Below, in pieces: positions 9,380-17,740 of a stretch of DNA of 64,000 bases (position 1 is the stretch's first letter; each line of letters opens with the position of its first letter). The position numbers and the translations under genes are program-made. The DNA is taken from NCBI GenBank assembly GCA_963205315.1, contig CAUJIO010000058.1, forward strand, positions 16,892 to 80,891, in the 5' to 3' direction. This stretch comes from Pseudomonadota bacterium (GTDB lineage Bacteria; Pseudomonadota; Alphaproteobacteria; Rhizobiales; Aestuariivirgaceae). The notes below the pieces were generated by a model. That model worked only from the letters and a program-made list of their open reading frames with translations, made no database searches and had not been told where the DNA came from.

Positions 9380-10261
9380 ATGACACTTGTGACGATGGGG
9401 CCGATGCTGAAGCGTGCCCAGTCTGCCGGTTACGGCATCGCCGCTTTCAACATGATCGACTACAACAGTGCGCGGTCGATCATCGAGGCAGCGTCGGATC
9501 TCGATGCGCCGATGATCGTGCAGGTCTCGGTCAAGACGATCCGGCACTGGGGCTTCAAGCCAATCGCCACATGGGTCCGCATGCTGGCGGAAGGTGTCGA
9601 TGTGCCTGTCGCCTTGCATCTCGATCACTGTAGCGACGTCGAGGTGATCAAGGGCTGCATCGATGCGGGCTGGACCTCGGTGATGTTCGACGGGTCGGCT
9701 CTGCCTTTTGCCGAGAACCGCCAGAAATCAGAAGCCGTTTACAAGATCACCGAAGCGGCCGGCGTCGGGCTCGAAGCCGAGATCGGCGCCATTGGCGGCG
9801 TCGAGGATGACAAGTTTGTGGCCGAGGATGCTTCCATTCTCGCCGACTATGACGAGTGCGTGGCATTCGTCAGCAACATGCCGAACCTCGCCGTGTTTGC
9901 GCCGGCCATCGGCACCGCGCATGGGTTCTACAAGGGCAAACCGAAGATCGCGTATGATCTGCTGAAGCGCATCACGGCGACCATTCCCATCCCGATTGCG
10001 CTGCATGGCGGTACGGGACTGAGCCAGGACCAGTTCGACAATTGCATCGCGGCCGGCTGTGCCAAGGTCAATATCTCGACCATGCACAAGCATCAATTCA
10101 TCGAAGGCTTCATCGAGGTGCGCAAGCAGAAGCCGAAGCTCGAAGAGCCACTGCCTTTCATCGTTGGCCAATACACCGCGATGAAGAAGGACGTCTGTGA
10201 CATGATCGTCGCCTTCGGATCCAAGGGCAAGGCGGCCCATGTGGCTGGCAAGGCGGCCTAG
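9380..10261 (+). CDS. Class II ketose-(bis)phosphate aldolase, GatY/KbaY/Fba-like
   Basis: A 293-residue zinc-dependent aldolase. It shows YGIAAFNMIDYNSARSIIEA near the N-terminus, the zinc/catalytic segment VALHLDHCSD, a following VMFDGSALPF, and the phosphate/metal segment IALHGGTGLSQDQF with KVNISTMHK. These are standard for the FbaA/GatY/KbaY superfamily. The ketose phosphate would be split into DHAP and an aldehyde. Its neighbours (FGGY kinase upstream, CbbY-like phosphatase one base downstream) suggest a ketose-1-phosphate or bisphosphate from the same pathway rather than glycolytic FBP. The stop is directly followed by the next ATG. Confidence 0.85.
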   Translation: MTLVTMGPMLKRAQSAGYGIAAFNMIDYNSARSIIEAASDLDAPMIVQVSVKTIRHWGFKPIATWVRMLAEGVDVPVALHLDHCSDVEVIKGCIDAGWTSVMFDGSALPFAENRQKSEAVYKITEAAGVGLEAEIGAIGGVEDDKFVAEDASILADYDECVAFVSNMPNLAVFAPAIGTAHGFYKGKPKIAYDLLKRITATIPIPIALHGGTGLSQDQFDNCIAAGCAKVNISTMHKHQFIEGFIEVRKQKPKLEEPLPFIVGQYTAMKKDVCDMIVAFGSKGKAAHVAGKAA

Positions 10262-10960
10262 ATGCTGAAGGCACTGATTTTTGATTGTGACGGTGTTCTG
10301 GTCGACACCGAACGCGATGGCCACCGGGTGTCATTCAACGAGGCCTTTGCCCGGGCAGGACTCAAAACCGAATGGAGCGTCGAGCGCTATGGCGAATTGC
10401 TGCTGACGGCGGGCGGCAAGGAACGCATGCGCCGTCATTTCGATGAGACCGGCTGGCCTGACGGATTGGCAGACCGCGATGCCTTGATCGCGCAACTGCA
10501 CAAACTGAAGACCGATATCTTCATGGAGCTTATCGGCAAGGGCAAGCTGCCGCTGCGGCCAGGCGTGCAGCGCCTCGTCGATGAAGCAATTGCCGCGGGT
10601 ACGACCCTGGCGGTGTGCTCGACGTCCAACGAGAGAGCTGTCCAGTCAGTCGTAGATGTGCTGCTGGGACCGGCACGCTCGGCCAAGATCACAGTGTTTG
10701 CAGGCGACGTCGTTGCGGCGAAGAAGCCGGCGCCGGACATTTATCATCTCGCCGCCAGGACTCTTGGGCTCGCGCCCGAGACCTGTGTCGTGGTTGAAGA
10801 CAGCAACAACGGTTTGCGGGCGGCAAAGGCTGCGGGGATGCATTGCATCGTCACGATCTCGTCCTACACGGCGGATGAGGATTTCAGCCTCGCTGACAAG
10901 ATCGTCCGTGATCTCGATGACGGGATCGGCATCGATGTCTGCCGGGGGCTTGCGGCCTAG
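10262..10960 (+). CDS. CbbY-like HAD-superfamily sugar phosphatase
   Basis: 232 residues beginning with HAD motif I, ALIFDCDGVLVDTERDGHR. A GGKERMRRHF segment characteristic of CbbY proteins follows, then motif II AVCSTSNERA, motif III lysine in AAKKPAPDIYH and motif IV VVVEDSNNGLRAAKAAGM. Characterised CbbY removes the 1-phosphate of xylulose-1,5-bisphosphate. Here it may dephosphorylate a related ketose phosphate of the kinase/aldolase pathway. It begins one base after the aldolase stop, so the two are co-translated. The phosphatase class is secure; the substrate is inferred. Confidence 0.8.
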   Translation: MLKALIFDCDGVLVDTERDGHRVSFNEAFARAGLKTEWSVERYGELLLTAGGKERMRRHFDETGWPDGLADRDALIAQLHKLKTDIFMELIGKGKLPLRPGVQRLVDEAIAAGTTLAVCSTSNERAVQSVVDVLLGPARSAKITVFAGDVVAAKKPAPDIYHLAARTLGLAPETCVVVEDSNNGLRAAKAAGMHCIVTISSYTADEDFSLADKIVRDLDDGIGIDVCRGLAA

Positions 10961-10972
10961 GCTGCGCGGCCT

Positions 10973-11890
10973 TCAGTCTGGCCTGGTGTCCTTGTTGTGG
11001 CGTCCGTAGTGCTCTTCCAGCGCCACTCCGGTGAGGCGAAGGTTTTCGGCCGTCGTCTTGCCGGCCCGAAACAGCACACCGACATAGAGCACATCGACGA
11101 GGAAAAGCTGACTTAGGCGGCCCTCGAGAAAATCGCCATGCAGCGGCACGACCTGCTGTGAGGCGCCCCACGTGGTCAGACAGACCGATCCGGCATGGGC
11201 GACGTCGGACTGGGCGTTGCTGGTGATAGCAATTGTCGTGGCACCGTTCTTCTTCGCCAGCATCATGGCATCGGCAACTGTTGCCGTCGTGCCGGTATGG
11301 GAAATTCCAACCATGGCATCGCCGGGCTTCAGCTGAGCGGCCATGATCGTCTGGGTATAGCTGTCGCGGTAGCTGGCGGCGTCGAAACCCGCCTTGAGAA
11401 ACATATGTGCCGCCTCGTCGCAGATCGCCGCGCCACCGCCGACCCCGACAAAGACGATCTTTCGCGCCGACTGGAGAGCCTCGACGGCCTGTTCGAGGCG
11501 ATGCGCATCGAGCATGCGCTGTGTTCCCTCGAGTCCGGACACCAGAAGCGAGGCAAGCTTGCCGCTGGTCCTGATCAGGGAGTCGCTCTCATCTATCTCC
11601 ACGGGAATGTTGGCATATGAGCTCTTGGGCCGCGAGCCCTCCGCCACCGAAAGCTTCAGATCGGGATAACCTTCATAGCCCAGGGCGCGGCTCACACGGC
11701 TGATGGTTGCTTCGCTGACGCCAAGATTCCGGCCGAGTTCGGTGATGGATGAATCGAGCCGTCGGCCGGCGTTCTCCCGCAGGAAGTCAGCGACGACCCG
11801 CTCGGATTTTCGCAGCGAACCATAGCGCTCCTGAATGCGTTCCAGCAGATTTCCCCGCCGGAGTTCCGTCCATTCGGTGCTGTCGGTCAT
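10973..11890 (-). CDS. RpiR/MurR-family transcriptional regulator (HTH + SIS)
   Basis: 305 residues. The N-terminal HTH_6 domain covers roughly residues 15-90 (SLRKSERVVADFLREN, LGVSEATISRVSRALGYEGY). A SIS sugar-phosphate-binding domain lies at roughly 130-265 (KIVFVGVGGGAAICDEAAHM, GISHTGTTATVADAM). Such proteins sense phosphosugars and regulate sugar catabolism. It is convergent with the aldolase/cbbY operon and divergent from the E1 operon. Shared palindromes at 1005, 9247 and 12255 suggest that it controls the kinase, aldolase and dehydrogenase units together. Whether it represses or activates is not visible. Confidence 0.88.
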   Translation of the reverse strand: MTDSTEWTELRRGNLLERIQERYGSLRKSERVVADFLRENAGRRLDSSITELGRNLGVSEATISRVSRALGYEGYPDLKLSVAEGSRPKSSYANIPVEIDESDSLIRTSGKLASLLVSGLEGTQRMLDAHRLEQAVEALQSARKIVFVGVGGGAAICDEAAHMFLKAGFDAASYRDSYTQTIMAAQLKPGDAMVGISHTGTTATVADAMMLAKKNGATTIAITSNAQSDVAHAGSVCLTTWGASQQVVPLHGDFLEGRLSQLFLVDVLYVGVLFRAGKTTAENLRLTGVALEEHYGRHNKDTRPD

Positions 11891-12254
11891 TCGTAATGTC
11901 CGCGGTCAAACTTCAAATGGGGCAGGACGCCCTGAAGACCAGTAGCACCTCCGGACGTGTAAGAAAAGTTCCTACCATAGGCATCAACGAGCCTCCGAAC
12001 CTTTCGCTGCCCTGCCGTTTGGTGAGAGCGGCGGTGAGGACCGGTGAAATCAACTGGGCAAGCAACCAAGGCTTTGGCGAAAATTTCCGTGGAGCCATGG
12101 TCTCGCAGTCGGGTTTTCCACCGGTGCGCCCGTGTCCAGTGGCGATGCGGCTGACACATCCGGCATGAAGGCGTTTGCTATAATCATTACAATACAATTG
12201 CTTATATCAAATTCTGGACATCAATCATATGTCGAAACACGATGGGGTGAAGCT

Positions 12255-12272
12255 TGTGAAGAAAGTTTTACT
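12255..12272. promoter_or_regulatory. Candidate RpiR-family operator upstream of the E1 operon
   Basis: TGTGAAGAAAGTTTTACT shares TGTGAAGAAA plus TTTT with 1001-1015. It lies 73 bp before the E1 alpha start in the 454-bp divergent gap 11891-12344. The gap contains no convincing gene; its last 170 bp are strongly AT-rich compared with the surroundings, as expected of a promoter region. A third GAAAATTTCC-like element near 12079 is too weak to call. Confidence 0.5.
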
Positions 12273-12344
12273 CGACAAGAAATTCGGCCAATGTTACTGA
12301 CGATTGACGATCAATTTTTGCAATGACAGGGATGCTTTAATTTC

Positions 12345-13331
12345 ATGTCCGCACAACCAAAGAGGCCAAATGTTCCGTCCCGTGAACTTCTGGAAAAACT
12401 CTTCAGGACGGCCTACAAGATCAGGGTTTTCGAGACCGAGGGCATCAAGCTCTACCGTCAGGGCCTGATCCGCGGCTATTTCCATCCCTATCTCGGACAG
12501 GAGGGAATCGCCACCGGCGTGTGCGCCGCTCTGCAAGAGGGCGATTACATCGCTTCGACACACCGCGGCCACGGTCACTGCATCGCGTGGGGCGCCGACG
12601 TGAAGAAAATGGTCGCCGAACTTCTGCAGAAGGAGACGGGCTATTGCCGCGGTTACGGCGGCTCCATGCATATCGCTGACATCAGCAACGGCAATCTGGG
12701 CGCAAATGGTATCGTCGGCGCCGGCACACCGCTGGGTGTGGGTGCAGCGCTGGCGGCGCAGATCAAGGGTTCGGATGCGGTCACTGTAACATTCTCCACC
12801 GATGGTGCCTCCAACAACGGTACCTTCATGGAATCGCTCAACCTCGCAGCCATCTGGAATCTCGCCTTCGTGCTGGTCATCGAGAACAACCAGTATGCGG
12901 TTTCGACCACCATCGAAGAATCGACGCGCGAGCCGGATCTTTACAAGCGCGGCCTCGGCATCGGCGTTGAAAGCCATCAGGTGGACGGCAACGATCCGCT
13001 CGCGGTCTATGAGATGACGCAGGACGCCGTCGCCAAGTGCAGGGCCGGCAAGGGGCCGATCCTGATCGAGGCCAAGACCTTCCGCCACATGGGCCATCAT
13101 GTGAACGATCCGGGTAAGTACATGCCGGCTGACAAGCTTGCTTACTACAAGGCCCGCGATCCAGTTGACCGGGCGCGCAACAACCTCACGGAAATGTCAG
13201 GCATCGACGCGGCGCAGATCGAGGCCATCGAAAGCGAAATCCGCAAGGAATTCGAGGATGCCGTCGAGTTTTCGCGTAACAGCCGCGAGATCACCATCGC
13301 AGAATTTGAAGCCTTCACCGCCGACTATTGA
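12345..13331 (+). CDS. Thiamine-diphosphate dehydrogenase E1 alpha subunit, AcoA-like
   Basis: 328 residues of the E1 alpha fold of 2-oxoacid/acetoin dehydrogenase complexes. The conserved elements are GYFHPYLGQEGIATGV, the CRGYGGSMHIAD segment and the ThDP/Mg motif DGASNNGTFMESLNLAAIW...ENNQYAV. The first Gly of the usual GDG motif is Thr here (STDGASN). Length and sequence fit AcoA (acetoin dehydrogenase) best. It opens an operon with the E1 beta, a transaldolase-like gene and an AcoC-like E2, so its 2-carbon-transfer substrate probably comes from the sugar pathway rather than from acetoin as such. No strong ribosome site is visible. Confidence 0.85.
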   Translation: MSAQPKRPNVPSRELLEKLFRTAYKIRVFETEGIKLYRQGLIRGYFHPYLGQEGIATGVCAALQEGDYIASTHRGHGHCIAWGADVKKMVAELLQKETGYCRGYGGSMHIADISNGNLGANGIVGAGTPLGVGAALAAQIKGSDAVTVTFSTDGASNNGTFMESLNLAAIWNLAFVLVIENNQYAVSTTIEESTREPDLYKRGLGIGVESHQVDGNDPLAVYEMTQDAVAKCRAGKGPILIEAKTFRHMGHHVNDPGKYMPADKLAYYKARDPVDRARNNLTEMSGIDAAQIEAIESEIRKEFEDAVEFSRNSREITIAEFEAFTADY

Positions 13332-13354
13332 GCCCGGTTGAGAGAGATCAGCAA

Positions 13355-14359
13355 ATGACCAGAGAAATCATGTACCGCGATGCGCTTCGGGAAGCGATCG
13401 ACGAGGAAATGGCCCGCGACAAGACGGTCTTCATCATCGGCGAAGGCATTGCTGAACGCGGCGGCTCCTACAAGGTCACCGAAGGGCTGTTGGCGAAATA
13501 TGGCCCGAAGCGGGTCCGCGATACGCCAATTGCCGAAGCAGGCATGATCGGCGTCGGCGTCGGTGCTGCCATCGCGGGTGCACGGCCGATCGTTGAAATT
13601 CTTTACGTCGACTTCGCCATGCTCGGCATGGACATGCTGGTCAACCAGGCCGCCAAGTTCCGGCTGATGACCGGCGGAGACGGCCGCGTGCCTTTCGTGA
13701 TGCGCACGCAGGGCGGAACCGGCGGCGGTGTGGCGGCACAGCATTCGCAGAGCCTCGAAGCGCTGTTCTATCATATTCCGGGTCTCAAGGTCGTCATGCC
13801 CTCGGTGCCCGCAGATGCCAAGGGCCTGCTGAAATATGCATTGCGCCAATCGGACCCGGTCATGTTCCTCGAACACAAGCATCTCTACATGACCAAGGGT
13901 CTGGTGCCGGAGGGCGAGCACATCATCGAGTTCGGCAAGGCCGACATCAAGCGTCCCGGCAAGGATGTGACCATCATCGCCTGGTCCAACATGATACCGC
14001 GGGCCCTTGAGGCCGCCGCCAAGCTGGCGGAAGAGGGCATTGATGCCGAAGTACTCGATCCCCGCACCTTGGTGCCGCTCGACAAAGAAGCGATCCTGAC
14101 CTCGGTTGCGAAGACCAATCGCGTGGTGATCGTGCAGGAAGCCGTCCGCCGGGGAGGCGTGGCGTCCGACATCGCATCGATCATCCAGGAAGAAGCCTTC
14201 TATCAGCTTGATGCACCGATCGAGATTGTTGCGGGCCTCAACATTCCTGTGCCGTTCAATCTTGAGCTCGAAAAGGCCAGTGTGCCGCAGGTGCCGGGCA
14301 TCATGGCGGCCGTCAGGCGCTCGCTGCACCTGGCGCCCGCCGCCATCGCCGCACAGTAG
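13355..14359 (+). CDS. Thiamine-diphosphate dehydrogenase E1 beta subunit, AcoB-like
   Basis: 334 residues from the ATG at 13355, which follows GAGAGATCAGCAA; the frame is open further upstream, but the preceding sequence overlaps the E1 alpha stop. Conserved E1 beta features are IGEGIAERGGSYKVTEGL, RVRDTPIAEAGMIGVGVGAA, the AAQHSQSLEALFYHIPGLKV loop and LDPRTLVPLDKEAILTSV. It forms the alpha2beta2 E1 with the upstream subunit. No dihydrolipoamide dehydrogenase (E3) gene lies in the window, so the complex must borrow a housekeeping E3. Confidence 0.87.
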   Translation: MTREIMYRDALREAIDEEMARDKTVFIIGEGIAERGGSYKVTEGLLAKYGPKRVRDTPIAEAGMIGVGVGAAIAGARPIVEILYVDFAMLGMDMLVNQAAKFRLMTGGDGRVPFVMRTQGGTGGGVAAQHSQSLEALFYHIPGLKVVMPSVPADAKGLLKYALRQSDPVMFLEHKHLYMTKGLVPEGEHIIEFGKADIKRPGKDVTIIAWSNMIPRALEAAAKLAEEGIDAEVLDPRTLVPLDKEAILTSVAKTNRVVIVQEAVRRGGVASDIASIIQEEAFYQLDAPIEIVAGLNIPVPFNLELEKASVPQVPGIMAAVRRSLHLAPAAIAAQ

Positions 14360-14392
14360 TCACGTCATCCGATAGGCAGCTGGAACAAAACA

Positions 14393-15613
14393 ATGACGAT
14401 GCATGTGCTCGAGAAGCTCGCGGCGACCAATCCGGAATGTGAAATCTGGTGGGATTCCTCGCCCCTGGTCTATGCCGGATGGAAGGCTTCCGTCCTCAGG
14501 AACGCGCCGGCCGGAAAGTCATCGGAATGGCGGGACCAGCTGACGCGGCTCTTCGACGAGACCGAAGTCCGGAACTCCGGGCAGATGGGCTTTCGGGGGG
14601 TGACCACCAATCCGCCGCTGTCACTCCAGGCCATCCAAGCCGATCCCGCGTTCTGGGCCGACGAAATCCGCAAGATCGCGTTGGGCCACGATGCGGATGA
14701 TATCGAGGGCATCTACTGGGAGATCTACCTTGACGTGGTGCGCCGCGGCGCGGCCATGATCTCAAAAGCCTATGAGGTATCCGGCGGCAAATATGGATTT
14801 GTCTCGGGGCAGGTCGATCCGCGCTTCGTGACGGATGGCGAACGCATGTTGCGGCAGGGGCTTGAGCTTGCAGCGATCGCGCCAAACGTCATGGTGAAGA
14901 TTCCGGGCTCGATGGAAGGCTATCAGGTCATCGAGGAGCTTACGGCACGGGGCATTTCGACCAACAATACGACGTCGTTCACTGTGCCGCAGTATGTTGC
15001 CTGCATGGACGCGGTGTCGCGCGGGTTGGCGCGGGCGAAGGCCAATGGCGTCGACCTGTCGGCATGGCGCTCGGTCATCACGCATATGTCGGCACGTCTC
15101 GGCAATGTCGGCGATCTCAAGGCTCAGGCAGAGGCTCGCGGCATTGCGTTGACGCCTGAAGATATTCTTCACGGCGAGCTGGCGGTGATGAAACGCGCCT
15201 ATTGGCTGGGCCAGCACAACAAACACCCGAGCAAGATGCTGCAGTGTTCGATGCGGGTGAGCGATGCGGGCCCTGGAGGCACGGCGTCCAGCTGGCACAT
15301 TTCCAAGCTGGCTGGTGGCGATTTTGTCTATACCTGTCCGCCGAGCTACATTGCGCAACTGATGCAGGCCGAGGACCGGTTGCCGGCGTTTGATGCGGAA
15401 GCCATCAGCGAGGAAGCGCCCGCAGCTTCAATCGACAAGCTGATGCGCATTCCGTATTTCCGCCAGGCCTATGAGCCGGACGGCATGAAGCCGGAAGAAT
15501 TTTCGCGCTTCGGCGCCTTCGTGACCACAGCTGCCGAGTTTGCCGGCGCAACCCGCAAGACAGTCGATTTCGTGGCGCAGTCGGTGGAAGCCGCGCAGCG
15601 CCTGGTGGCCTGA
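14393..15613 (+). CDS. Transaldolase-family protein inside an aco-like operon
   Basis: 406 residues with transaldolase family features: MGFRGVTTNPPLSLQAI, the catalytic Schiff-base lysine context NVMVKIPGSMEGYQVI, and GISTNNTTSFTVPQYV. It is longer than TalB (about 317) or fructose-6-phosphate aldolase (about 220). The C-terminal 120 residues (after SSWHISKLAGGDFVY) are extra and unlike standard transaldolases. It lies between E1 beta and E2 genes, an unusual place. It may perform an aldol cleavage or transfer whose product feeds the ThDP complex. This role is inference; the family call is firm. Confidence 0.8.
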   Translation: MTMHVLEKLAATNPECEIWWDSSPLVYAGWKASVLRNAPAGKSSEWRDQLTRLFDETEVRNSGQMGFRGVTTNPPLSLQAIQADPAFWADEIRKIALGHDADDIEGIYWEIYLDVVRRGAAMISKAYEVSGGKYGFVSGQVDPRFVTDGERMLRQGLELAAIAPNVMVKIPGSMEGYQVIEELTARGISTNNTTSFTVPQYVACMDAVSRGLARAKANGVDLSAWRSVITHMSARLGNVGDLKAQAEARGIALTPEDILHGELAVMKRAYWLGQHNKHPSKMLQCSMRVSDAGPGGTASSWHISKLAGGDFVYTCPPSYIAQLMQAEDRLPAFDAEAISEEAPAASIDKLMRIPYFRQAYEPDGMKPEEFSRFGAFVTTAAEFAGATRKTVDFVAQSVEAAQRLVA

Positions 15614-15626
15614 GAGAGGAACAGAC

Positions 15627-16880
15627 ATGGCACGTCCCATACTCATGCCGCAGGTCGGGCAGGATCTGACCGAGGGCAAGATCGTCGCGCTGCGCGTCAA
15701 GGTCGGCGACAAAGTGAAGAAGGGCGACATCGTCGCCGATGTCGAGTCCGAAAAGGCGACCTTCGAGGTCGAGGCCTTCGAGACCGGAACGATTCTTGAG
15801 GTGCGGCACAAGGTCGGTGACACGGCCACGGTGCTGCAGCCGTTGATGCTGGTTGGCGAAGAGGGCGAGGTGATTGCCTCGGCGAATGCCGGCACCGCGC
15901 CTGCGGCCTCCGCTGTTCCTCTTGCAGCCGCCCAGCAGCCGACCATCGTTCGGCAATCGCAGGGCAAAGCCGGATCGTCGCCGCTGGCGCGCAGGCTGGC
16001 CGGTGAAGCGGGTGTGGATATCGCTGGCATCGCCGGGTCTGGTCCCGGCGGGGCGGTGGTCAAGAAGGATGTCGAGGCCATGCGGCGTAGCGCTCCCGCG
16101 GTGACAACACCGCCGGCAGCAAGCGGGGCATTGCGGACGCTTCAGGCCGGCACCGGTGATCCCGTGGTCTTCGTTCATGGCTTTGGTGCCGACCTCTCGG
16201 CCTGGCGTCCATTTGTGCTGCATCTGGGGATCAAGAATCCGGTGCTGGCCTTCGATCTTGCGGCGCATGGCGCCAATGCCGACGTTCAGGCTGATGGCTT
16301 TGATGCGCTCACTGGCATGGCGCGCGGCTTGATCGCGCAAGCCGGGGTCACGCGCCTGCATCTGGTGGGGCACTCGCTGGGTGCGGCAGTCGCGGCCAGC
16401 CTCGCTGGCGGTGGTGATCTCGATGTGCGGTCGCTGTCGCTCATTTCGCCCGCAGGCCTTGGTCCCAAGGTCAATGGCGATTTCGTCTCGGGCTTCCTGT
16501 CGTCGACTTCCGAGGCTGCGCTCAATGTCTGGCTCGGGCTGCTGGTGCACAATCCGGCGCAGCTGCCTGGGGCGCTGGTGCGAGCGACCATGGCGGCGCG
16601 CGAGGGGTCGATGCTGGCCGACAGCCAGAGGCGTCTGGCGTCTGGCGTCTTCTCCGGCAACACGCAGCTGTTTTCGATCCGCGATGCGCTGCAGCGCTTT
16701 TCGGGCCCAACCCGCGTCATCGTGGGACAGGAGGATCGAATCATTCCCGCGGAATATGCGCGGACCGTTCCAGGCCAGGTGGCTGTGCATGTTCTGGCGC
16801 AAACCGGGCATCTGCCGCAGCTCGAAGCGGCGCAACTTGTGGCGCGGCTCGTTACAGAAACCGTTCGAAGCGCCGGCTAG
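15627..16880 (+). CDS. AcoC-like E2: lipoyl domain + subunit-binding domain + alpha/beta hydrolase
   Basis: 417 residues from the ATG at 15627 behind GAGAGGAACAG. The N-terminal lipoyl domain has its target lysine at about 43 (DVESEKATFEVEA). An Ala/Pro linker and a peripheral-subunit-binding domain follow (SSPLARRLAGEAGVDIAGI, about 115-150). From about 175 it is an alpha/beta hydrolase (VVFVHGFGADLSAW; nucleophile elbow LVGHSLGAAVA; C-terminal His in QTGHLPQLE). This architecture is that of AcoC, the acetoin dehydrogenase E2, where the hydrolase fold replaces the classical acetyltransferase core. It would take the acyl/aldehyde group from E1 and pass it on to CoA. Confidence 0.85.
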   Translation: MARPILMPQVGQDLTEGKIVALRVKVGDKVKKGDIVADVESEKATFEVEAFETGTILEVRHKVGDTATVLQPLMLVGEEGEVIASANAGTAPAASAVPLAAAQQPTIVRQSQGKAGSSPLARRLAGEAGVDIAGIAGSGPGGAVVKKDVEAMRRSAPAVTTPPAASGALRTLQAGTGDPVVFVHGFGADLSAWRPFVLHLGIKNPVLAFDLAAHGANADVQADGFDALTGMARGLIAQAGVTRLHLVGHSLGAAVAASLAGGGDLDVRSLSLISPAGLGPKVNGDFVSGFLSSTSEAALNVWLGLLVHNPAQLPGALVRATMAAREGSMLADSQRRLASGVFSGNTQLFSIRDALQRFSGPTRVIVGQEDRIIPAEYARTVPGQVAVHVLAQTGHLPQLEAAQLVARLVTETVRSAG

Positions 16881-16900
16881 CCCGGTGTTTCACCTCCAGG

Positions 16901-16934
16901 CCGGGCCAGCATTGCTCCCTGTATGCTGGCCCGG
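16901..16934. terminator. Strong hairpin after the E2 gene, possible terminator or attenuator
   Basis: CCGGGCCAGCAT (16901-16912) pairs perfectly with ATGCTGGCCCGG (16923-16934) around a 10-nt loop. No T-tract follows, so it may terminate inefficiently or protect the mRNA 3' end between the dehydrogenase genes and gph. Confidence 0.4.
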
Positions 16935-17041
16935 TGCTGCGGCCCAGCCGTCAGTTCGACCTCGGTGTCTCTGGAGGTTGCCGTTGCCGGGCTGCTATGC
17001 TTGAAGCCTCACAGACAGACCAACTCCAAAGGACACGATCG

Positions 17042-17719
17042 ATGGCCGGCACACTCCTGTTCGACCTGGATGGTACGCTGGTCGACAGCGCAGGTGATCT
17101 CGCGGGCTCGCTCGATACGCTGATGCAGGAGAAGGGCAAGGCGCCGATCGGCATCGACATCGGGCGGCAGCTCATCGGCCACGGCATTGCCAATCTGGTG
17201 CGCAGTGCCCTGAAACTGCGGGGTGCGCGCGATGGCGAGGAAGACAGCCCCGCCGACTTGAAGCGCTTCATGGAAATCTATGGTGCAAGGCTGACGCAGA
17301 CGACGCGCCCCTATCCAAACGTGATGGCGACCTTGCAACAGCTGGCGGCAGAGGGCTGGACCATGGCAGTGTGCACCAACAAGCGCGAGCTTTTCGCCAG
17401 AGCCATCGTCGATGATCTCGGCATGTCGAAGTTCTTTCCCGTTGTTTCCGGGCCCGATACGTTTGGGGTAGGCAAGCCCGACCCGCGCCATCTCCTCGAG
17501 GCGGCGAAGGCTGCCGGCGGTGGGGAACCTGTGCTTTTCGTGGGCGATTCCGAAGTCGATGTCGCCGCCGCCAAGGCAGCCCAAATGCCGGTCATCGCAC
17601 TGAGCTACGGTTACTCGAAATTGCCGCTTGCAAGTCTCTCGCCCGATGCGATCGTCGACCACTTCAATCAGGTTCCGGCAGCCATCCGCAACGTCCTCAA
17701 CAAGCTGTCCCGGACCTAG
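17042..17719 (+). CDS. gph: Phosphoglycolate phosphatase-like HAD hydrolase
   Basis: 225 residues starting at 17042 after AAAGGACACGATCG. HAD motif I is LLFDLDGTLVDSAGDLA. Later come AVCTNKRELFAR (motif II), GVGKPDPRHL (motif III) and VLFVGDSEVDVAAAKAA (motif IV), with the Gph-type PVIALSYGYS ending. Phosphoglycolate phosphatase converts 2-phosphoglycolate to glycolate. In this locus it could act on a C2 or sugar phosphate of the pathway, and a second HAD enzyme (CbbY-like) is already present. Family is firm; the true substrate is open. It is followed at 21 bp by the EryC-like gene. Confidence 0.75.
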   Translation: MAGTLLFDLDGTLVDSAGDLAGSLDTLMQEKGKAPIGIDIGRQLIGHGIANLVRSALKLRGARDGEEDSPADLKRFMEIYGARLTQTTRPYPNVMATLQQLAAEGWTMAVCTNKRELFARAIVDDLGMSKFFPVVSGPDTFGVGKPDPRHLLEAAKAAGGGEPVLFVGDSEVDVAAAKAAQMPVIALSYGYSKLPLASLSPDAIVDHFNQVPAAIRNVLNKLSRT

Positions 17720-17740
17720 CCTCGAAAAAGGGATTCCAAA

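Noticed and set aside
15405..16835. A 476-codon minus-strand frame
   Set aside because: Antisense to the AcoC-like gene, Arg/His-rich shadow.
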